Below, piece by piece: positions 57,740 through 64,000 of a stretch of DNA of 64,000 nt (position 1 is the stretch's first letter; each line of letters opens with the position of its first letter). A program made the position numbers and the translations under genes. Origin of the DNA: Corythucha ciliata (Eukaryota; Arthropoda; Insecta; Hemiptera; Tingidae); NCBI GenBank assembly GCA_038030265.1, contig CM075939.1:53673253-53737252 (forward strand). Reading direction: 5' to 3'. Below the pieces are notes generated by a model that was given only the letters and a program-made list of their open reading frames with translations, did not search any database and was not told the DNA's origin.

Positions 57740-58240
57740 CGCTTTATAACCACTTCCGGATGATGCAAACCATTCCAGATGGTGAAAGCGTAACTGTCCC
57801 AGAGCCTCGCACTCACACAGTACGTGCTCTGCAGTTTCCACGGCCAAGTTCAAGAGTATATCGCAGGGCACAATGTCCCCTCAGCAGTCCCACCGAGATC
57901 CTAAGGTCTCCTCGACTCAGAGAGATCAGGCCCTTCTCCGATCGTCCCTTTGAGACCTGGCTGTCTAACCCAGTGTTCGCCATACCTCTCGTCCAACCAA
58001 GCCTGCACCTGCCTCTTCGTGACTCTAGACTTGGCTCCGGGCCCACGTAAGGCACCTCTGATCCTCTCGCGAAAAAATGCCGATGTCATGCCTGCGCGAA
58101 ATCTATGGATGATAGTGGTGGAGGACGCTTGGAAACTAGCGTCTTCCTTATTGGCACCTATAAGACACCACAATAGATCTTATTGGTCGAGTTGGTTGGA
58201 GATAGTTTCTTCTGGGTTTTCCTGCCCGTTAAAAAAAAAA
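57740..58240. mobile_element. LINE 3' fragment with inverted 5' part
   Basis: About 57740-58075 matches the 3' region of the DUF4780-type LINE in - orientation (compare 32330-32735), with two small internal deletions. About 58100-58240 matches its very 3' end (32160-32285) in + orientation and ends in an A-run (58231-58240). This head-to-tail inversion is the signature of twin priming during target-primed reverse transcription. Target duplications were not resolved. Confidence 0.75.
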
Positions 58241-58980
58241 TTAATTTCCTACCGTAAGTCATGTGAAAACCAACTTTATAGTCCAGGAAGCAGGTTATTT
58301 ACCAAAAGGGGTAGTTACTGGCAAAAAATCGACTTTGGTTGCACGTCACGTACAGAAAAAAAAAAAAAAAAATAGAAATCGGGGGATTGTGTAGATTTTC
58401 CTATACTGTAGCGTCTCTTTTAGGGGGCCGGGGGTTGAAATTGCAGATTCAGCATATTTCAAAACATGAGAAATGTGAGGGAACCATATTTTAAAAAATT
58501 TTTACTCTCGATGGTGTGGCGAAAAAACGAAAAATAACTTGGAATTTCAAAAGGCAACCAAATTTTCGAGTGTTGTTGGGGTTGTATCGTTGGGCAAAGT
58601 TGAAATTCGATTTCAGCACACCTGAAAACATTAAAATCAGTTATCAAACTTAGTCCCGGAGTTTTTTCTTCCCAAAACTGCCCGCTTCCTGGACTATTAC
58701 TATTACTTATTTGAAAAATACATACGTGAGCGTTTCGCTTCTTGAACGTTTTCAGCGGAAAACGCCCGTAGTTTCTATCTGTAATACACTGTGCGTTTTT
58801 GATGAAAATCACGCGCCCGCTACAAACGCTAAATCTGCCTTACAAGCGATACACTTGGTGTAATCCAAGGGCAGCGTGTAATGCGGTGGTGGTGTTGTCG
58901 AGGATTTTTGTTGTAAATACGCGACCGGGCATCGACCATTTTACATCGAACGTTTTACATCGTCGCGTCGGCTAATTCTA
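58241..58980. other. Intergenic, no gene recognised
   Basis: A 117-codon frame on the - strand (58459-58812) has no recognisable similarity. There is an A-run at 58355. Confidence 0.4.
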
Positions 58981-58984
58981 TATA

Positions 58985-59560
58985 TCTGCTTCCGTCAGAA
59001 GCAATGGATTTTGCGTTTTTTCAATTTTAATCGCGAATCAGCGTTTTTCTCAACTTTAGCCGCGAATTAGTACTTTTCTTTCATTCCTATCCGTGATTTC
59101 ACGATTTTTCTAAATTTAAGCAGCGATTTATTTAGTGATTTTTCTAAATTTTCGCTACGAATTAGCGTTTTTCTCCATTTCAGCCCATCATTAGCGTTTT
59201 ATTAATTTTAGACGTAATTTTTCACTTTTATAGTCTTGAATTATACTGCTTTGTCTTAATTTTAACCGTGAGCTTGTCACAAGAACAGTAAATTAACGTT
59301 ATTTTCTTCTAAAATTTAGTCGTAGAACGGCCTCTTTATACACTGTGAATTAGCGATTTATTTGTACTCAAATTTCATCCTAAAGTTTCATCGAGAAACA
59401 ATGAATGAACTTTTTGCCGCGTATACCTGCTGCTAGAACAGCACATTAGTGCGCCTTCTTAATTTTATCCTCAGAAGGACCTATAAAGAAACCGGGGAAG
59501 CGCATTATTACTAGGGAAAGCGTACATTTTCTCTGTTTTAGCCACGAATTTACCTCCAGA
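58985..59560 (+). repeat. Degenerate ~30-bp repeat array (aattttagcc type)
   Basis: Same family as 20.75-22.73 kb. Followed by a 16-base G-run near 59620. Confidence 0.7.
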
Positions 59561-59754
59561 AGGCTCGAAATTCACAAGCAACTCCTATATCAAGTAGGGG
59601 GTCCACCTACGGGTGTATCCGGGGGGGGGGGGGGTTTATAGATACGTTCTGAAAGTAAAAATTCTTTAGAATAATCATCGTCGGCGCTCACTTGAAAAAT
59701 CAATTTCGAGGATTTTTGTTGCTCACTAAACTACCTAATTTTGCAAGGGTGATA

Positions 59755-59910
59755 TAATTTAAAGACCAATGTCCATTTAAGCGTTGTTAAGTGTCTAAAC
59801 GTTTTTGAACACGAAATGCTAAATTTTGATTGTGGTGTGTAAGCTCTTAAGCTCAGCTTAAGTATTAACGGAGCTTTAAACCCATGTGGTCAACCCAGGC
59901 CTAAGTCGCG
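59755..59910 (-). repeat. ggcctgggttgacc-type repeat
   Basis: Reverse complement of the 49780 MITE family (acgttt-aaa, gcttaagagcttacac, tttaaacccatgtggtcaac), directly abutting the next array. The same junction in opposite orientation exists at 27409. Confidence 0.5.
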
Positions 59911-60191
59911 ATTAAAAAGCCATTTTGATCTCAAATCGCCTGATTCGAGGTGAAACCACTATTTTTTTTTTTTTTTTTTTTTTTCAAGGTGAAGGTGAAA
60001 TCGCCAGTTTTGCAGTGAAAACAACAGTTTTCATTTGACAGTTTCAGGATAAAAAACATCAATTTTGGGATGAAAAACTGTACAATTGCCGGTTTTTAGG
60101 TAGAAACCTTTAATAAATTAATTAGTCTGATATTATCCTGACGACGATGGAAGGGCATAGCCCAACACGATTCGAGTTTCGAGAAAAAATG

Positions 60192-60264
60192 GCTCCCCGG
60201 CGGGATTTGAACCCGCAACCTCTGGATTACCAGTCCAGCACGCTGCCATTTGCGCCACGGAGAC
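60192..60264 (-). tRNA. tRNA-Thr-like, anticodon GGT
   Basis: A 73-nt cloverleaf on the - strand. Acceptor GTCTCCG pairs with CGGGGAG except for the first pair (G-G) and one G-U. The D stem is GCGC/GCGT, the anticodon stem CTGGA/TCCAG with loop CTGGTAA (anticodon at 60229-60231), and the T stem GCGGG/CCCGC with loop TTCAAAT. TTTTTT follows at 60189-60184. Eukaryotes normally read these Thr codons with AGT, so GGT is unusual. The 5' half resembles tRNA-Asn. Probably a SINE head or tRNA pseudogene. Confidence 0.7.
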
Positions 60265-60395
60265 GCCTATGGGAGTCGTACTCCGAGGGATAAGCTAAGC
60301 CGAACCCCACCCAGGTCCATTGTTTCTCGAAACTCTAGGCGCTTCTCCTGATCGGTAAACCACGCCGAATTTTATCTTATCTAGATGTTGTTAGG

Positions 60396-60583
60396 TGGAT
60401 ATTAATGAATAAATCTGTCGCCGGTATTTTAATTAATAAATTAATTAGTCTGATATTATCCGGACGACGATGGAAGGGCATAGCCCAACACGATTCTATG
60501 CCCTTCCATCGTCGTCCGGATAATATCAGACTAATTAATTTATTAATTAAAATACCGGCGACAGATTTATTCATTAATATCCA
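60396..60583. repeat. Perfect palindrome, 88-bp arms
   Basis: Arms 60396-60483 and 60496-60583 are exact reverse complements with a 12-nt loop (cccaacacgatt). The arm-plus-loop sequence recurs once more at 60113-60172 with a single change. Confidence 0.92.
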
Positions 60584-61492
60584 TCTAGAAACCTTTAGTT
60601 TCAGAGTAAAATTTCCTTTTTGAGGGAAAACTGACAAAATTAGTTTTACGGTGAAATCACCAGTAGTCTTCAGTTTTGGTTTGAAATAATCAGTTTTGTG
60701 TTGAAAATAGTCGTTAATAGGTTTGGCGCAAAATCGTCTATTTACGGAAAAACTACTGTTTTGCTGTGATATTCTCAGTCTTGGAGTAAAATACCCAGTT
60801 TTAAGGTAAAATTATCTTTTTTGGGGGGGGGGGGAGGGCGCTAGCATCAGGGTAAAAAAAAATCATCATTTCAGGAAAGTTTTTGGGACTGAAATATAGT
60901 CAGTTTTGTGGTAAAATTGCCAGTTTTTGTAGAATTGCAGTTTTGCCAGATTTTGTATTCAGGAGAACACTTCTGACTTGCTGCATCGTCGGTTTTATGG
61001 TAAAATATTTATTTATGAGGCAGGGGTGGGCAAGATACTTGAGTATTTAAAATACTTTGTATTTTAAATACAAAATACGTATTTTTTAATTGTATTTAAA
61101 TACTTTTGGAAAAGTATGTGTATTTCTGTATTTAAAATACATTTTTGAAAGTATTTTGGGCTTTGTATTTGAAATACATTTTCAAAAGTATTTTGTATTT
61201 CACACTCAACGAAAATACAAATACAAATACTTTTAATTTCAACGTTCTTTAGTTTCCACTTCTTCGCCCCATTCACCAGTATAACCTAACTTAGTGACAC
61301 CATATTTGGCACAAAAACCCGGTGTAATAACAGCCTTCGATTGACGTTTTCATTTTTCGAAAAAGTGGAGAGGGAAGGGTAGTCAAGGTGGGAGGTGGAA
61401 GTTCCGAATTCCTTGTCAGCACAAGTGCCGCAAAAATGATACTAGCGGATGGAAACTTTGCACAAAAATGGGTCATACAGAGCCCTAGCCTA

Positions 61493-63348
61493 GGGTCAGC
61501 AGCTTGGACTAATATCCTGCTACTGGCCCCCCTCCCTGGTGGATGGGGCGGAGTTTTTCGCCGCCCTGGAGAACGCCCTGGAATGCCTGAGGCTCCTCCT
61601 TGGCCGGTTGGAGCCATTCATCAAGGAGGCGCTCCATCCGCGCCAGTTTATGGGGGTAAGAGGGGGCTCGACGGACGCGGCACTGGACGAGGTGCAGTCC
61701 CTCGTCGATGCCCCCTACGGGAAGTACAAGGTGGCGGTCCTGCTGGATGTGCAGGGGGCCTTCGACTCAGTGTCGTGGCCGGGGGTCTTGATGGCGCTGC
61801 GAGATGCTGGTGTCCCAAACGACATCTTTAGGGTGATCGCCTCGTACTTCAAGTCGAGGGAGGTGCGGCTCCGCTACGGTAGTGAGGAGGTGCGGGAACC
61901 TCTCACCTGAGGTTGCCCGCAGGGGTCGGTTCTCTCGGCTGCTTTGCCGCCCTTTTGTGGCTTTTGCAGGGGGAGGGTTTCGAGGGAGTGGCGTACGTGG
62001 ACGACCTTGCGGTTGTTGTGCGGCGCGCTCCCGGGACGAGGCCGGTCGGGAGATCGATCGGCTGTTGCGGGTCGTGGACGAATGGTGCGGGGCGGTCAAA
62101 CTGGCTCTCGCTGTGCCGAAGACCCAAATGGTCCTAATGCGGGGTTGTCTCTCGCAGGGTAGCCCCCTGGTGGTGCGCTATCGGGAATCACGCCTTGTGG
62201 GGGAACGGCAGGGCCGCTACCTAGGGGTCGAGATTAACCCGGGGAGGACAGCGACCCCGCTGCTAGAGGCGGTTGCGGGGAAGCTAGAGAGGACCTTTGC
62301 CCTCTTTAGGTCGGTTGGGGGAAACGTATGGGGCACGAACTTCCACTGCCGAGCTCGTTACTTCAGGGCGGTATTCGTACCTACCCTGCTGTACGGTACA
62401 ACGTGGTGGTGGCACCGGCCCACGAAAGCTCAGAGGGCGAAGGTCCTCAGCTTGCAGCGGCAGGCATGGTAAGGGTGACCATGGCGTACCGGACTGTCAG
62501 TTCCGAAGCGCTTCAGGTGCTGGCGGGGATACCTCCTGCGGACCTCCTGCTCGACGCATGGGTTCACGGGCGCCGCCTGGTTCAGGGAAACTTGGACTGG
62601 GTACGGTGCCGTGAAGATTGGGCAGAGCGCCTCGGTCTCTTGGCCGAGGAGTGGGGGGCCGCATGGGGGCTCCGCCTCCTTGACGACCTAGTCGTTGAGG
62701 CTTGGCAGGCGCGTTGGACTTACAGTTCAACGGGTAGGCGTACATTCGGGTTCGTGCCCGACGTTCGGACGAGACTGGCAGCTGCCAAGTGGATCACCCT
62801 GCCATGCAAATCCTGACTGGACACGGCTCGTTTAACGCCAAGTTGTGGTTCTTCCGGCGGCGGGACTCTCCAACATACCCTTGTGGTGTCGAGGAGGAGA
62901 CCGCCGACCATGTGGTTCGTCGCTGCAGCCTCCACGGGGATCTGCGGCGGGCGACATGGGGGAGTGAAGGCCCACCGGAAGACTCGGCTCTTGTCCGAGA
63001 CCGGCGGGCGTATGGCCGCCTCCTGGCCTTCTCCCGCTCCTGGCTGGAGCGAAGAGGGCTGGGACCGGCCATGCTTGAGTAGGGTTCCCTACTCGGGCAA
63101 CCCGGGCAGGGTTCTCTTCCCTGTCCGGTTTCGGTCCATGGCGGAAGCCAGCATCCTCAGCTCAAAAGACCCACCTCCGCGTGGTCTCTCTCGGGCGTGA
63201 CTGGCTGGCCAGCAGCCGTGGCTAACGGGTTGAGCTGAGCGATGAGACCGACTCTGTTGCGGTATCCGGGCCAAAGATGGGGTACAGGCCAAGTAAAGGC
63301 CTGCAAAAAGGTCTAGGTACTGGCCACATCTTAAGGAGTTCCGCAGAG
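61493..63348 (+). mobile_element. 5'-truncated R1-like LINE inside the second hAT-like copy
   Basis: 1856 bp, GC-rich, flanked by a 14-bp duplication AGAGCCCTAGCCTA (61479-61492 and 63349-63362). The uninterrupted counterpart is at about 26265-26285. No poly(A) tail; it ends ...ggagttccgcag, as in R1-group elements without A-tails. Confidence 0.88.
61530..63082 (+). pseudogene. R1-like LINE ORF2 fragment, broken
   Basis: RT palm LLDVQGAFDSV in 61539-61910, where a TGA precedes GCPQGS. The YVDDLAVV catalytic box is in another frame (near 61993). Thumb and C-terminal parts are in 61882-62472 and 62328-62816. The terminal knuckle-like part is in 62789-63082 (HGSFNAKLWFFRRRDSP ... EETADHVVRRC). 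The wording closely parallels the LINE at 12135-14471. At least three frame breaks, so inactive. Confidence 0.85.
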
Positions 63349-64000
63349 AGAGCCCTAGCCTACAAGTACACAAAGCTGTACAAGTAAACAAAACTCGTGG
63401 CAATTATTGCGAAAAGCAACGCTAATTCGAGTTTAAACTGGACCATATGGCAAATTCACAACTCAAATGGCGTAAAATCGCCTATTAATAAAAAAAAGAG
63501 AATAGATAATGTGCCAATTCGCTGCAAAATTATCAGAAAACGATATATCACAGCTGAAATGAAAAAAAAAAAATAATAATTCGCGGCTGAAATTGAGAAA
63601 ACGAAAATCTGTATAGCTTCTGAAAGAATCGGGGCTCAAACTGAGAAACAGCGCTAATTCGTAGAAAAAAAGGCGTAGGGCTAAAACCTAAAAAAACCTC
63701 GCGGCTAGAATTGACAAAAATAATAATTAGCGGGGCCATCTTTAAGAAAAACACTAATTTTCAACTCGAACTGAGATGTAGCCCTATTCTACATATAACT
63801 AAAATTGAAAAAAATTACTAATGCGGTGCCAAAACGTAAAAGAATCCGCCAACTTGCGGCTAATATAGAGAAAATCAGCAATTATTCTGGCTAGAATAAA
63901 TAGAAAAGTTAATTTTCAGCCTAAATTGAAACAAAAAGTGCTAATTCACTGTCAAAAATGGAAATGAACAGTGCGAAATGAACAAAATTCGCCAATACAC

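Larger units (their letters stand above)
60113..60585 (-). mobile_element. SINE-like unit with tRNA head and palindrome
   Basis: 473 bp inserted between 12-bp direct repeats TAGAAACCTTTA (60101-60112 and 60586-60597). It contains, on the - strand, a palindrome (60396-60583), a spacer, a tRNA-like gene (60192-60264), a T6 run, and a second partial copy (60113-60172) of the palindrome arm plus loop. The long flanking duplication is what LINE machinery makes, and the internal A and B boxes of the tRNA could drive Pol III. The T6 directly after the tRNA would end most transcripts there, which is odd for a SINE. Confidence 0.65.
59985..61012 (-). repeat. Degenerate repeat array, gtgaaatcgccagttttg type
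   Basis: Complement of the arrays at 19985-20396 and 26755-27408. It is interrupted by the SINE-like unit at 60113-60585 and by the hAT-like element at 61021. There is a T-run at 59962 and a G-run at 60823. Confidence 0.7.
61021..64000. mobile_element. Second hAT-like element copy, inverted, runs off the window
   Basis: Begins CAGGGGTGGGCAAGATACTT, the complement of the right end of the 20405-26746 element, and follows it in reverse: 61030-61480 with 26260-26740; 63362-63577 with 26055-26270; 63582-63765 with 22540-22728; 63770-64000 with about 21430-21680. It lacks the 3.3-kb DUF7869-like transposon (single AATT at 63578-63581) and about 850 bp of the array. It has its own LINE insertion. 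The far end is outside the window. Confidence 0.88.

Noticed and set aside
11443..59636. Long G-runs and C-runs as functional G-quadruplexes
   Set aside because: Runs at 10410, 11443, 16788, 59620 and 60823 are single homopolymers, not four spaced G-tracts, and most sit in repeats. They are also error-prone in assemblies.
20397..64000. A simple large inverted duplication of 20-27 kb at 61-64 kb
   Set aside because: Hallmark hAT ends with an 8-bp target duplication bound the first copy, so two insertions of one element explain the similarity. A wider duplication remains possible because the flanking arrays also match.

Overview
This window is nuclear DNA of an invertebrate animal, most probably an arthropod. 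The evidence is genes split by many short GT-AG introns, two multi-exon ABC-transporter genes, several non-LTR retrotransposon families (one with a DUF4780-type ORF1), a Ty3-type LTR retrotransposon and a dense population of nested DNA transposons. There is no prokaryotic gene organisation.

The backbone is a tandem pair of full-length ABCA-subfamily transporter genes on the + strand. Copy 1 (6135-18799) and copy 2 (38009-49642) each have 26 coding exons. The exons keep the same phases and nearly the same sizes, and each gene predicts a protein of about 1580 residues (TMD1-NBD1-TMD2-NBD2). Both have one giant intron (intron 13, 5.8 and 5.0 kb) exactly between NBD1 and the second half. Both also start with a short upstream ORF placed between a splice-acceptor-like site and the main ATG.

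Almost everything else is mobile DNA. 754-4859: Ty3-type LTR element with identical 150-bp LTRs, broken ORFs and a PIF/Harbinger-like MITE inside gag. 9601-11539, about 11.7-14.5 kb and 14591-14974: a hAT-like element, an R1-like LINE and a fold-back MITE, all inside intron 13 of copy 1. 20405-26746: a hAT-like element with perfect 8-bp target duplications. It is filled with degenerate ~30-bp repeats and carries a nested, separately bounded DNA transposon (22733-26050). That inner element encodes a DUF7869-like presumed transposase, has 28-bp TIRs and AATT target duplications. 27624-30683: a dead LINE between unusually long (~170 bp) direct repeats. 32104-37701: a nearly full-length LINE on the - strand. 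50132-57008: a mosaic of inverted, TAA/TTA-flanked Harbinger-like units. 57740-58240: a LINE tail with a 5' inversion. 60113-60585: a SINE-like unit carrying a tRNA-Thr(GGT)-like gene and a perfect 88-bp-armed palindrome. 61021-64000 (off the end): a second, inverted copy of the 20405-26746 hAT-like element. It lacks the DUF7869 transposon, so it supplies an empty site, and it contains its own R1-like LINE insertion.

All exon, TSD and TIR coordinates were read by eye. Family names rest on motif recognition, not database searches.
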